A stretch of DNA of 64,000 nt, taken from NCBI RefSeq assembly GCF_014649495.1, contig NZ_BMTD01000010.1:199067-263066 (forward strand), given 5' to 3'. The notes below the pieces were generated by a model that was not told the DNA's origin, made no database searches, and saw nothing but the letters and a program-made list of their open reading frames with translations. The position numbers and the translations under genes are program-made. The DNA is from Streptomyces filipinensis. Lineage in GTDB: Bacteria; Actinomycetota; Actinomycetes; Streptomycetales; Streptomycetaceae. Positions 52,157 through 60,791 of this stretch are shown here, one piece after another. Each line of letters starts with the position of its first letter. Positions within the stretch are counted from its first letter, which is position 1.

Positions 52157-54880
52157 TCATGACGCCGGCACCGTCCGCTCCGGGGTGTTCCATCCGGAGA
52201 CCCGCACACGCGGTGCCGAGCCGTGCAGGCCGGCCGTGCGGTAGGTGGCGGTCAGGGTCACCGACTCGCCCGGCCACAGGCTCACCTGGTTGTCCGACCA
52301 GCGCACCGGCAGGACCGGCTTCCCCTGACCGTCCACCAGACGGACGTCCGTCAGCAGCGCCGGCGTCCTGCCGCCGCCCGTGTTCCGCAGGGTGACCGTC
52401 GTGGTCGAGGTACCGTCCGACGACTTCGTGGCGGCCGTCGCCGACACCGGCACCGGCGCCATCGAGCCGAGCCCCTTGAGATCGGCGTAGCCGGTCGTCG
52501 GCGTGTAGTACCAGGTGGTGCCGTTCCAGTCGAGGGTGTCGGGCCGGGTGGAGAGCCAGTACACGTTCCGGCTCACCTCCTTGCCGTCCGCGCCCGTCAG
52601 GACCAGGCGGAGCAGATACGTCGACGACAGTCCGCTCACCGAGGACGGCAGGGTGAGCGCGGTGCCGTGCGCCCCGTCGCCGTTCACGCCCACTCCGGTG
52701 ACGGTCTTGTCGTACCGCTGCGTGCCGTCGGGGTCGAAGAGCGTGGCCCGTGCGGTGAGTCCGGTCGCCGCGGTGTGCCGGTGGTTGACGACGACCACCG
52801 AGCGGTCGTCGTAGGAGTACTGGACGTGCAGCGGCTCGTTCGCCTTCTTCGCGCCGAAATAGGCCCCGCCCTGGTCCAGGTAGCGGTCCGTCAGCTGCCA
52901 GTGCAGAGACGTCCAGCCACTGTTGAACATCCAGTGGATCACTCCGGTCGAGGGCTTGGCGGAGTCCGTGGCGTTGCGGTCGTACGCCTCGAACTGGGCC
53001 CGGACGTTCTCGTACTGGGCCAGCTGTGCCTTGCGCACGTAGTCGGCGAGGCTCGTGGGGGCGCCGTAGCGGCCGGTGAGTGCGGCGTCGTAGATCTTGA
53101 GCGTGCCGAAGACCGGGGACGGCGAGCGGTGGTACTGCTTGGCGTCCGGGTCCTTCCACAGGGTGTCCAGTTCGGCGGGGGTCATCATGCGGTGCAGGGT
53201 GTCGAGGGTGGGGATGCTCGGTCCCGCGCTGGTCTCGGAGTTGAAGCCGGTGGCCCCGCCCTCGCGTTTGGCGTACCAGTAGCCGGGCGGTACCCAGTCG
53301 TAGGGGCCGGTCATCTTCATGCCCGAACTGCCCAGCTGTGGTGAGGAGCGGTCGGAGGCGGAGGAGACGACCGGGGTGGGCCAGTCGGCCGCCTCCAACG
53401 CGTCCAGGTAGCTCTTCTCGATCGTCGCGTCGGGGGCGTAGTCGCTGCCGATCAGGAACGAGAGCACGCTCGGGTGGTCGCGGAGCCGGGCGGCCTCGGC
53501 GGCCATCGACGCCTTGGCGACCGGGTAGTCGGCGGCGGTCCACGGGTCGCCCGACTCGCCGCTCCCGTTGACCTGGCCCTCCCACTTGTCGCAGCACTCC
53601 CAGCCGGGAAGGGTGAGCACACCGTGGCGGTCGGCCAGGTCGAAGAACTCGTCCGGCTCCAGGTGCCCCTCCAGACGGATCGTGTTCAGCCCCATGTCCA
53701 CGGCGTACTTCAGCCGGTCCTCGGCATAGGTGCGGTCCCAGCGCAGGAACTCGTCCGGCGACCAGCCGCCGCCCTTGACCAGCAGCCTGCGGCCGTTGAT
53801 CCGGTACTGACGGGCGCCGTCGGCGTTCAGCGGCGCCTGGACGTCGCGGATGCCGAAGGTCTCGTGCGCGGTGTCCGAGGTCGTACCGGCGACGGACGCG
53901 GTGAGGTCGAGGCCGTACAGCGGCTGCCCGCCCATCCCGGCCGGCCACCACACCTTCGGCGAGGTGAGGCGCAGGCCCGGGGTGTCGGCGGGGGAGAAGA
54001 CGACGGTCTTCGTCTGGTGGGCGGCGAGCGGGACCTGCCGGGTGAACGTCGTCGCGCCGATGCGTCCGGTGATCTCGGCGGTGACCGCGGCGCCGGTGTC
54101 GTTACGGGCCCGCGCCTTCACCGTCAGGTCCGCGGAGGCGAGCGACGGCACGGCCAGCCGGGTGACGACGTGCGCGTCGCGCAGCGCCACCGGGCCGCCC
54201 CGGCGCACCACGACGTCCCGGACGATGCCCATGTTCCGGTCGGCCGGCGGCTGCAGCCAGTCGATCCAGCCCATGGTGAGGTTCTTGTTCGGCTCGTTGG
54301 GCTGGACGCGGAAGGCGACCGTGTTGGTGCCGGGCCTGATCAGCGAGGTGACGTCCAGCTCGTGGTGCGGATAGGCGCCGGTGATGTCCGCGGCCTTCGC
54401 CACCTGGTGGCCGTTGACATAGACGTCGGCCGCCGAGATCACCCCGCTGAAGTCGAGGAACGTGCGCCGCGCGGTGTCCTCGACGGTGAAGTCGGAGCGG
54501 TACCACCAGGGGACCTGGAAGTCCGCTTTCGCCGCCTTCTGCTGGTTGGTGGAGAAGAACGGATCGGCGTACACGCCGTCGGCGAGCAGCGCGGCCATGA
54601 CCGTCGAGCGGGGGCCTGCCGGGTACCAGTCCCGGGCGGGATAGCCGGGGGAGGAGACGGCCGCCGGTGAGTCGCTCACCTTCGCCGATGACTGGATGGC
54701 GTATCCCTGGAGCGGGGTGCCGGTGCCCGCCGCGGAGGGGACGCGGGTGGTCGGGGCGGACCCGTGCGACGGTGCCGGATGCCGGGCGCCGGCCCAGGCG
54801 CCGCTGGTCAGGGAGCCGAGCAGGCCGAGGACCAGCGCGCTGACGGCGTACCGGCGGGTGGGGGAGGGGCGAGGGAACAT
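52157..54880 (-). CDS. csxA: Secreted exo-beta-D-glucosaminidase (GH2)
   Basis: 907 residues. Signal peptide to about AWAG (30). GH2 order: N-terminal sugar-binding domain (about 60-240; VPWWYRSDFTV, ISAADVYVNGHQVA), immunoglobulin-like domain, TIM barrel from about 350, then C-terminal Ig-like domains. The barrel carries the subgroup hallmarks FLIGSDYAPD, where Asp is the acid/base, and FNSETSAGPSIPT, where Glu is the nucleophile, as in CsxA of Amycolatopsis. It lacks the extra C-terminal binding module of that longer enzyme. It should release glucosamine from the non-reducing ends of chitosan oligomers. The promoter overlaps a perfect dyad (54898-54917), implying strict repression, probably by the adjacent ROK protein. 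Confidence 0.92.
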   Translation of the reverse strand: MFPRPSPTRRYAVSALVLGLLGSLTSGAWAGARHPAPSHGSAPTTRVPSAAGTGTPLQGYAIQSSAKVSDSPAAVSSPGYPARDWYPAGPRSTVMAALLADGVYADPFFSTNQQKAAKADFQVPWWYRSDFTVEDTARRTFLDFSGVISAADVYVNGHQVAKAADITGAYPHHELDVTSLIRPGTNTVAFRVQPNEPNKNLTMGWIDWLQPPADRNMGIVRDVVVRRGGPVALRDAHVVTRLAVPSLASADLTVKARARNDTGAAVTAEITGRIGATTFTRQVPLAAHQTKTVVFSPADTPGLRLTSPKVWWPAGMGGQPLYGLDLTASVAGTTSDTAHETFGIRDVQAPLNADGARQYRINGRRLLVKGGGWSPDEFLRWDRTYAEDRLKYAVDMGLNTIRLEGHLEPDEFFDLADRHGVLTLPGWECCDKWEGQVNGSGESGDPWTAADYPVAKASMAAEAARLRDHPSVLSFLIGSDYAPDATIEKSYLDALEAADWPTPVVSSASDRSSPQLGSSGMKMTGPYDWVPPGYWYAKREGGATGFNSETSAGPSIPTLDTLHRMMTPAELDTLWKDPDAKQYHRSPSPVFGTLKIYDAALTGRYGAPTSLADYVRKAQLAQYENVRAQFEAYDRNATDSAKPSTGVIHWMFNSGWTSLHWQLTDRYLDQGGAYFGAKKANEPLHVQYSYDDRSVVVVNHRHTAATGLTARATLFDPDGTQRYDKTVTGVGVNGDGAHGTALTLPSSVSGLSSTYLLRLVLTGADGKEVSRNVYWLSTRPDTLDWNGTTWYYTPTTGYADLKGLGSMAPVPVSATAATKSSDGTSTTTVTLRNTGGGRTPALLTDVRLVDGQGKPVLPVRWSDNQVSLWPGESVTLTATYRTAGLHGSAPRVRVSGWNTPERTVPAS

Positions 54881-54897
54881 GGCAGAGCTCCGGCCTT

Positions 54898-54930
54898 GTA
54901 AAGTTAGGAAACTTTACTAACCCGGATCAA
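54898..54930 (-). promoter_or_regulatory. csxA promoter with embedded ROK-type operator
   Basis: Minus strand: -35 TTGATC (54930-54925), 18-bp spacer, -10 TAACTT (54906-54901). The dyad GTAAAGTT-N4-AACTTTAC (54898-54917, perfect) covers the -10 and spacer. The core AGTAAAGTTTCCT differs at one base from the CsnR chitosanase operator AGGAAAGTTTCCT as I recall it. The predicted leader to the ATG is only about 13 bases. Confidence 0.72.
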
Positions 54931-54987
54931 GCTAGGGTGCCGCGCGGGCCGTGTCAATGACCGTCGCCCCGGGCGGTGTTCGTGCGG

Positions 54988-56172
54988 TCAGCTTCCGGCC
55001 GTCCTGCGCTCGAACACCAGGTCGCGGGCCGTGTCCAGCGCCGTAGCGACCGCGCCGAGCAGGACCGCGTCCTCGCCCAGCCGGCTCGGCGCGATCCGCG
55101 GGCGCAGTGGGGTGAGGGTGCGTACGTGCTCCTGGACCGGGCGCAGCAGCAGGTCGACGCTGTGGCCGACGCCGCCGCCGAGCACCACCAGGTCCGGGTC
55201 GAGCACGGCGGCGGCCGCCGCCACGGTGTGCGCGATCCGCTCGCCCTCCAGCTCCACCGCCCGCGCGGCGGCCGGATGGCCCTGCCGGGCCGCGTCGAAG
55301 ACCGTCTTCGCCGTGAGCTGCCCGCTCATCCCGAACTCCCGGGCGGCCTCCACCACGGCCACCCCGGACACCGCGTCCTCCAGCCGCTCCGGCTTCTGCC
55401 GGCCCGGCCAGGGCAGGAAGCCGATCTCGCCGGCCAGCCCGTGCGCCCCCGTGAACAGCCGCCCCTCGCTGACGACGCCCATGCCGAGGCCGGTGCCGAT
55501 CAGGATGTACGCGAACAGCCGGCTGCCCGTGCCGACGCCGTAGGTGTACTCGCCGAGCGCGGCGAGATTGGCGTCGTTGTGCACCTCCAGCGGGACGCCC
55601 AGTTCTTCGCGCATCCGGTCGACCAGCCCCGCCCGCCCCCAGCCGGGCAGATGCATCGCGTACCGCACCCGCCGCTGTCGCGCGTCGTAGACGCCGGGCG
55701 TGCCGACCACACCGTGCACCACCTCGGCCGGGTCCACGCCCGAATTCGCGATCACCTGGCGGGCGGTGCCCACGACCAGGTCGGCCAGCGCGGCGGAAGC
55801 GCGGGCCCGGTTGCGTACGTCGGCCCGCGCGACGACCGTGCCGTCCAGGTCGACCACGGCCACCCGCAGCCAGCCCCGGCCGATGTCCACGCCGAGCGCG
55901 TACCCGGCGGCCGGGTCGGGGGCGTAGAGCACGGCGGTGCGTCCGCGCTCGGGGGCCTGCGTGCCCACCTCGTGCACCAGGCCGGCCGTCTCCAGGGAGG
56001 CCAGCGCGCTGGAGACCGTCGGCTTCGACAGGCCGGTCTCCCGGGCGAGTTGGGCGCGCGACGCGGCGCCGAGGGTGCGCAGACGGTCGAGCAGCAGCCG
56101 TTCGTTGGTGCTGCGCAGCCGCCGGCGGCTCCAGGGCTGCTCCGGCTGCTCTTCGACGTCGCTGGCGGTCAT
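54988..56172 (-). CDS. ROK-family transcriptional repressor (CsnR-like)
   Basis: 394 residues. N-terminal MarR-like HTH (NERLLLDRLRTLGAASRAQLARETGLSKPTVSSALASLE). The ROK sugar-kinase-like domain has GVDIGRGWLRVAVVDLDG, the Asn-Asp-Ala-Asn motif in EVHNDANLAALGEY, and GTGLGMGVV. The usual ROK zinc motif GHxxxxxxxxxCxCG(x)xGC is degenerate here (GAHGLAGEIGFLPWPG, no Cys cluster), so no structural zinc is expected. It lies between csxA and the divergent permease gene. Near-identical operator elements in both target promoters make it their likely repressor, responding to glucosamine or a chitosan oligomer. A site 42 bp upstream of its own start suggests autoregulation. Confidence 0.88.
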   Translation of the reverse strand: MTASDVEEQPEQPWSRRRLRSTNERLLLDRLRTLGAASRAQLARETGLSKPTVSSALASLETAGLVHEVGTQAPERGRTAVLYAPDPAAGYALGVDIGRGWLRVAVVDLDGTVVARADVRNRARASAALADLVVGTARQVIANSGVDPAEVVHGVVGTPGVYDARQRRVRYAMHLPGWGRAGLVDRMREELGVPLEVHNDANLAALGEYTYGVGTGSRLFAYILIGTGLGMGVVSEGRLFTGAHGLAGEIGFLPWPGRQKPERLEDAVSGVAVVEAAREFGMSGQLTAKTVFDAARQGHPAAARAVELEGERIAHTVAAAAAVLDPDLVVLGGGVGHSVDLLLRPVQEHVRTLTPLRPRIAPSRLGEDAVLLGAVATALDTARDLVFERRTAGS

Positions 56173-56203
56173 CGGACCATTCTCAGGTATTCCCGGCGCA
56201 TAC

Positions 56204-56234
56204 TTGACGCCCCTAGTAAGGCTCCTTAACTTTA
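56204..56234 (+). promoter_or_regulatory. Permease promoter with ROK-type operator matching that of csxA
   Basis: Plus strand: -35 TTGACG (56204-56209), exactly 17 bp, -10 TAACTT (56227-56232). From TAGTAA at 56214 to CTTTA ending 56234, the 21-bp element agrees with the csxA element at 17 of 21 positions in the same orientation relative to transcription. It contains the inner dyad TAAGG-CT-CCTTA. It also lies 42-62 bp upstream of the divergent ROK gene. Confidence 0.72.
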
Positions 56235-56289
56235 TCGGCCATCAGCCCGCCGGGTGCCGCCGAGGCCGCCCGTGGCGTCAGGAGTCCCC

Positions 56290-57723
56290 ATGTCCGGTAG
56301 TCCCCCACCCACGGGTGGTTTCGTCCGCCGTGTCGGCCTGTTCCAGGCGACGGCCATCAACATGAGCCAGATGTGCGGCATCGGCCCGTTCGTCACGATC
56401 CCGCTGATGGTCGCCGCGTTCGGCGGCCCCCAGGCGGTCATCGGCTTCGTCGCGGGCGCCGTCCTCGCGCTGTGCGACGGACTGGTCTGGGCCGAGCTGG
56501 GCGCCTCGATGCCCGGGTCCGGCGGCAGCTACGTCTATCTCCGCCAGGCCTTCCAGTACCGCACAGGCCGGCTGATGCCGTTCCTGTTCGTGTGGACGGC
56601 GATGCTCTTCATCCCGCTGATCATGTCCACGGGCGTCGTCGGCTTCGTGCAGTACCTGGGCTATCTGGCCCCGGATCTCGGGCGGACGGCGGGCGATCTG
56701 ATCGGCCTCGGCGTCATCGCCCTGGTCGTTCTCCTGCTGTGGCGCGGCATCGAGCACATCGCCCGGATCACCGCCGTGATGTGGGCCGTGATGATCGCCG
56801 CGGTGCTCCTGGTGATCGTCGCCGCGGCCACCGACTTCAGTCCGCACCTGGCCTTCACCTACCCGGCGCGCGCCTTCGCCCTGACGAGCGGCCACTTCTG
56901 GCTCGGCTTCGCCGCGGGCCTGACCATCGGCATCTACGACTACCTCGGCTACAACACCACCGCGTACATGGGCGCCGAGATCAAGGACCCCGGCCGCACC
57001 CTGCCGCGCTCGATCCTCTTCTCCATCCTCGGCATCATGGCGATCTACCTGCTGCTGCAGATCGGCACCCTCGGCGTCGTGGACTGGCGCCGGATGACCG
57101 ACCCGCACGACATCGCCTCCACCTCGGTCGCCGCGGCGGTGCTGGAGAAGACCTGGGGCAGGGGCGCCGCCGACACGGTCACCGTGCTGATCCTGGTCAC
57201 GGCCTTCGCCTCGGTCTTCACCGGCCTGCTCGGCGGCTCCCGGGTGCCCTACGACGCCGCCCGCGACCGCGTCTTCTTCCGGCCGTACGAGAAGCTGCAC
57301 CCCAGGCACCGCTTCCCGACGCTCGGCCTTGCGACCATGGGCGTGATCACCGCGGTCGGCTTCCTGATCGGCCGCCACACCGACCTGGCGACCCTGATCC
57401 AGTTGCTGACCACGGTCATGGTGATCGTCCAGGCGCTGGCCCAGATCGTGGCGCTGAGCGTGCTGCGCCGGCGTCAGCCGGACCTGCGCCGCCCGTACCG
57501 CATGTGGCTCTACCCCCTGCCGAGCGCCCTCGCGTTCGCCGGCTGGTGCGTGATCTACGGCTACGCCGACAAGAACTCCCCGGGCCGCCACCCCGTCGAA
57601 TGGTCCCTGGCCTGGCTGGCCCTCGGCGGCGTGGCCTTCGTCGTCTGGGCGTGGCGGGAGAAGGTGTGGCCGTTCGGCGCGAGGGAGATCGCCGAGGAGT
57701 ACAAGGCCCTGGAGATGGGCTAG
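56290..57723 (+). CDS. APC-superfamily amino-acid/amine permease
   Basis: 477 residues, ATG 56290 with AGGAG 5 bases upstream. About 12 membrane helices. The APC helix-1 region reads VGLFQATAINMSQMCGIGPFVTIPLM, where the unwound GIGPF segment binds the substrate amine. ELGASMPGSGGSYVYLRQAF is the family's cytoplasmic motif. Usual substrates are amino acids or polyamines. Because its promoter shares the csxA operator, its substrate may instead be glucosamine or another amino sugar released by CsxA. That is inference and would be unusual for the superfamily. Confidence 0.9.
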   Translation: MSGSPPPTGGFVRRVGLFQATAINMSQMCGIGPFVTIPLMVAAFGGPQAVIGFVAGAVLALCDGLVWAELGASMPGSGGSYVYLRQAFQYRTGRLMPFLFVWTAMLFIPLIMSTGVVGFVQYLGYLAPDLGRTAGDLIGLGVIALVVLLLWRGIEHIARITAVMWAVMIAAVLLVIVAAATDFSPHLAFTYPARAFALTSGHFWLGFAAGLTIGIYDYLGYNTTAYMGAEIKDPGRTLPRSILFSILGIMAIYLLLQIGTLGVVDWRRMTDPHDIASTSVAAAVLEKTWGRGAADTVTVLILVTAFASVFTGLLGGSRVPYDAARDRVFFRPYEKLHPRHRFPTLGLATMGVITAVGFLIGRHTDLATLIQLLTTVMVIVQALAQIVALSVLRRRQPDLRRPYRMWLYPLPSALAFAGWCVIYGYADKNSPGRHPVEWSLAWLALGGVAFVVWAWREKVWPFGAREIAEEYKALEMG

Positions 57724-57772
57724 GTCACGGCGCGCCCGCTGGTGGGTGCCGGGCCGCTGGACGGGTACGGCG

Positions 57773-57802
57773 GAGGCCGGTCCGCCCGTGCGGACCGGCC
57801 TC
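57773..57802. terminator. Strong bidirectional terminator after the permease gene
   Basis: A perfect 13-bp stem (57773-57785 with 57790-57802) and CCGT loop between convergent genes. Confidence 0.8.
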
Positions 57803-57837
57803 ACCTTCTGCGTGTCTTCCTTCCCTCGTGCCTCCGG

Positions 57838-58272
57838 TTACGCCCTGGGGGAGCTCTTCATCGCCGTACCGGCGCACACGAGTCCGAGTACGAGCGCGAG
57901 TGCGCCGATGATGATGTTGTTGATGATCACGCCCGCGTCCGGGCCGCTGCCCACGATCCACGGGGCGATGATCAGCCAGATGCCCATGGCGCACATGGCC
58001 CAGCTGAGGCCGTACATCCGCTCGGGGGCACGGGTGAATCCCAGTGCGAGCAGCCCTATGGCGATCCCCATGATCAGGTTGTGCGTCATGAGGGCGGGCT
58101 GGCTCACCGTGTAGTGCACTATCCACGGAGATGCCGCGCAGTAGAGCCCGAGCAGGAAGACCGGCCCGTCCACGAGCGCCACATCACGACCGCCGAGCAT
58201 GCGGGCGTAGCGTTCCCGCATTTCGGAGACATCGGGGTGGGTCGTCATATCACCCCTGTGCAGGTTGGCCAT
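57838..58272 (-). CDS. SPW-repeat membrane protein
   Basis: 144 residues. Two copies of the SPW unit: YCAASPWIVHYT (about 43-54) and LIIAPWIVGSGP (about 100-111), each followed by two hydrophobic helices, with a soluble N-terminal tail. AAAGGAG precedes the ATG. Function unknown in all members. Lies 79 bp downstream of the photolyase gene on the same strand; the gap holds two 6-bp hairpins (58298-58312 and 58314-58334). Confidence 0.87.
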   Translation of the reverse strand: MANLHRGDMTTHPDVSEMRERYARMLGGRDVALVDGPVFLLGLYCAASPWIVHYTVSQPALMTHNLIMGIAIGLLALGFTRAPERMYGLSWAMCAMGIWLIIAPWIVGSGPDAGVIINNIIIGALALVLGLVCAGTAMKSSPRA

Positions 58273-58351
58273 GACTCGTCTCCTTTGACTTAGCAGGCCA
58301 GACCGCGTCTGGTGCGGTGTGCGGATATCACCGCATGTTCCCAGTTTGCTC

Positions 58352-59755
58352 TTATTTATTCTTTATGTGTAGCTCCGTGTCGGTCTTTGACCGGGCTCGC
58401 CGGAAGCGGGCCAGGCCGTCGGCGAGGTCGACGACGGGGTCCGGGTACGCGCCGATGCCCACCCGGTCCGCTCCCCGCAGCTTCCACGGCTCGTGCACCG
58501 CGGCCCCGGGGGCGCCGGCCAGCTCGGGCACCCAGCGCCGGACGTACGCACCCTCGGGATCGTGCCGCCTTCCCTGGGCGACGGGGTTGAGCACGCGGTT
58601 CGGCCGGGTGTCCGTGCCGGTGCCCGCCACCCACTGCCAGTTCAGCTGGTTGTTGGCCAGGTCGCCGTCCACCAGCAGGTCCAGGAAGTGGCGGGCCCCG
58701 ACGCGCCAGTCGACGTACAGGGTCTTGGTCAGGAAGCTCGCCGCCAGCAGGCGCCCCCGGTTGTGCATCCAGCCCTCGTACCGCAGTTGGCGCATCGCCG
58801 CGTCGATCACCGGATAGCCGGTACGTCCCTGCCGCCAGGCCTCGGCGTCCTCCTCGGCCGACCGGCCGGAGCGCCAGTGGTCGTGCCGGGTGCGGTAGTC
58901 GGCGGCGGCCACCGCGGGACGCGCGGCCAGCACCTGACGGTGGAAGTCCCGCCAGGCGAGCTGCCGGACGAACGCCTCCGCGCCCGGACCCCCCGCCCTG
59001 CGCGCCCGGTGGACGAGTTCGGCCGGGGACAGCGTGCCGAAGTGCAGGTGCGGGGAGAGCCGCGAGGTCGCGTCGCCGGCCAGGTCGTCATGCCGCTCCT
59101 CGTACGCGGCGAGGCCCGAGCGGAGCCAGGAGGCGAGCCGTTTCCTGGCCACCACCTCCCCGCCGGCGGCCAGCCCTGCCGACACCCCCGGCAACGCGTC
59201 ACGGGACGGAAGACGCTCGGATCCCACGCCGTCCGGGACCGAGAGCGAGCGCGGCGCGCCCAGCGGGTCGCGCGGCCGCTGTGCCGACCAGCGGCGGAAG
59301 TACGGCGTGAAGACGGCGAAATGGTCGGAGGAGGCCGGCGTCAGCGCGCCGGGCGCCACCACCGTGGTCACCGTGTCGTGCACGTGCAGCCGCCGCCCGT
59401 CCGCCTCCAGGGCGCGCCGCAGCCGCTCTTCCCGCAGATGGGCGTAGGCGCTCACGTCGGCCGCCAGGTGCACCTCGTCGGCGTCCGCCGCCGCGGCCAC
59501 CCGGCACACCTCCTCGACGACCTCGCCGGAGCGCAGCACCAGCCGCCCGCCACGCTCGCGCAGCCCCGCGTCCAGGTCCCGCAGGCAGTCGGCGAGGAAC
59601 GCCAGCCGGTTGGGCACCGCGAAGCCGGCGTCGGCCACACCGCGGTCGCGCACGAACAGCGGGACCACCTGGCGGCCGCCCGCCGACGCGGCTCGCAGGG
59701 GTGGGTGGTCGTGCAGGCGCAGGTCGGCGGTGAACAGGACGACCGAGGTGTTCAT
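58352..59755 (-). CDS. phr: Deoxyribodipyrimidine photolyase
   Basis: 467 residues from ATG 59755. The N-terminal antenna domain is VVLFTADLRLHDHPPLRAA. The FAD domain has HLHFGTLSPAELVHRAR, WRDFHRQVLAARP, GRTGYPVIDAAMRQLRYEGW, MHNRGRLLAASFLTKTL and NWQWVAGTGTDTRPNRVLNP, the class I CPD photolyase signature. The last is the active-site end with the Trp and Asn contacting flavin. It repairs UV cyclobutane dimers with blue light. Divergent from a small gene; the 165-bp gap contains several perfect short palindromes that could bind a light-responsive regulator. Confidence 0.93.
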   Translation of the reverse strand: MNTSVVLFTADLRLHDHPPLRAASAGGRQVVPLFVRDRGVADAGFAVPNRLAFLADCLRDLDAGLRERGGRLVLRSGEVVEEVCRVAAAADADEVHLAADVSAYAHLREERLRRALEADGRRLHVHDTVTTVVAPGALTPASSDHFAVFTPYFRRWSAQRPRDPLGAPRSLSVPDGVGSERLPSRDALPGVSAGLAAGGEVVARKRLASWLRSGLAAYEERHDDLAGDATSRLSPHLHFGTLSPAELVHRARRAGGPGAEAFVRQLAWRDFHRQVLAARPAVAAADYRTRHDHWRSGRSAEEDAEAWRQGRTGYPVIDAAMRQLRYEGWMHNRGRLLAASFLTKTLYVDWRVGARHFLDLLVDGDLANNQLNWQWVAGTGTDTRPNRVLNPVAQGRRHDPEGAYVRRWVPELAGAPGAAVHEPWKLRGADRVGIGAYPDPVVDLADGLARFRRARSKTDTELHIKNK

Positions 59756-59814
59756 GGCGCGACTCCGAGGGCGCGGGCGGCGGGGCGGGGCAGGCGAGAG
59801 GGACCGGACGATCA

Positions 59815-59881
59815 GGAGTACTCCGGTACCGGATGGCATGCCGGCACCGACACGGGGCAGCCGCAGAAGTACAGGATGTAC
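59815..59881. promoter_or_regulatory. Cluster of palindromes between phr and the divergent small gene
   Basis: GGAGTACTCC (59815-59824) and CCGGTACCGG (59823-59832) are overlapping perfect 10-bp palindromes; GTACA-GGA-TGTAC (59869-59881) is a third. The last resembles a MerR/LitR-style TGTAC half-site pair, but no such regulator gene is present. Confidence 0.4.
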
Positions 59882-59920
59882 GTTCCGTCCGGCTGCCGAC
59901 CTCGGAGGTGACCGACCGTC

Positions 59921-60097
59921 ATGAATGCGAAGGTGCTGGAGCGGTTCCCCGCCGGAGCCCCCCGCGGATCGTGGCCCGCGGAGGAGTACGCGGCCGCGCG
60001 CCGCGCCGAGGGCGAGCGGGTGACCGTGGTGATGGACCTGAAGTCCGACGCGTTCCTCGTCGTGGCCCAGCCCCGGGACGACGACGGCCGCTCCTGA
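59921..60097 (+). CDS. Small conserved protein, 58 residues
   Basis: Not recognised as a named family. ATG 59921 is preceded by GGAGGTGA, an almost perfect ribosome site, and the frame has strong GC3 bias, so it is real. The protein opens NAKVLERFPAG, then SWPAEEYAAARRAEGERVTV, and ends DAFLVVAQPRDDDGRS. It is acidic, soluble, without Cys. Possibly a small UV- or light-induced partner, since it shares the phr promoter region. Confidence 0.7.
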   Translation: MNAKVLERFPAGAPRGSWPAEEYAAARRAEGERVTVVMDLKSDAFLVVAQPRDDDGRS

Positions 60098-60791
60098 ACG
60101 CCTGACGGAGGAGTCGTCGCCCCGGGCACGGCGGTCGCCGTGGAGCCCGGCGTGTCAGGGCGCCGTCGGCTCCCCCGCCCGGCGTACGAACTCGGCGTGC
60201 GGATCCCCGGCCGCCTGCGGCACCGACTCGGCGTGCAGATCCCGGCCGCCTGCGGCGCCGACTCCGCGTACCGGCGCTGGAGCATGAGCAGTACCCGGGT
60301 GGTGCCGTCCGCGATCGGCCGGAAGAGGCTGCTCGCCCATCTCCGCGCCGTCGGCCGAGCACGAGGGCGCCGGCGAACGGCCGGACAGCAGCGTGGTGCG
60401 CCGACCACCTCCACCTGGGTGACCGGATGCGCGGCCCGCAACGCGCGCGGCACGGGGATCAGCAGCGGCACCCTCGCCGCGTTCACCGTGCCGCCCCGCA
60501 CCAGCGGGCTGTCCGGTGCCGCTCGCCGGCCGCCGACCGCAACCGGTCCACCGCCTCCAGCACGCTCACGATGTGCGGCAGCAGCTCCCCACCCGCCGCG
60601 CGCATCGCGCGCCCGACGCCTGCGCTCCAGCAGCCCTGTCACGGCCGCGAGGTATACCGGCTGTTCCGTCCGAACCGCCGCAGCATGCGCCGCGCCGCGA
60701 CTGTGGACGCATCCCAGGCGGCACGGTGTCCGCCGCCTCGGCCCAGGTGCCGTTCGCGAGTTGATCAACCGCCCTGGCAGACTGCGGGTTC
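60098..60791. other. 694-bp stretch without an intact gene; degenerate sequence with a tandem repeat
   Basis: No frame on either strand has normal codon bias throughout. The minus strand holds short protein-like bits (LLPHIVSVLEAVDRL near 60560-60600, and VPLLIPVPRALRAAHPV near 60420-60470) separated by frameshifts and stops, as in a decayed gene. Near 60190-60260 a 36-bp unit (60190-60225) is followed by a 35-bp near-copy (60226-60260), the second lacking one C. Confidence 0.55.
60190..60260. repeat. Tandem direct repeat, 36 + 35 bp
   Basis: Both units begin ACTCGGCGTGC and contain GGCCGCCTGCGG. They differ by one C deletion in a CCCC run and two substitutions. A third unit starts (ACTCCGCGTA) and breaks off. 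Confidence 0.7.

Noticed and set aside
59812..60768. A 318-codon minus-strand frame
   Set aside because: No consistent codon bias, passes through the promoter of the small gene and photolyase; only short protein-like patches, treated as degenerate sequence.
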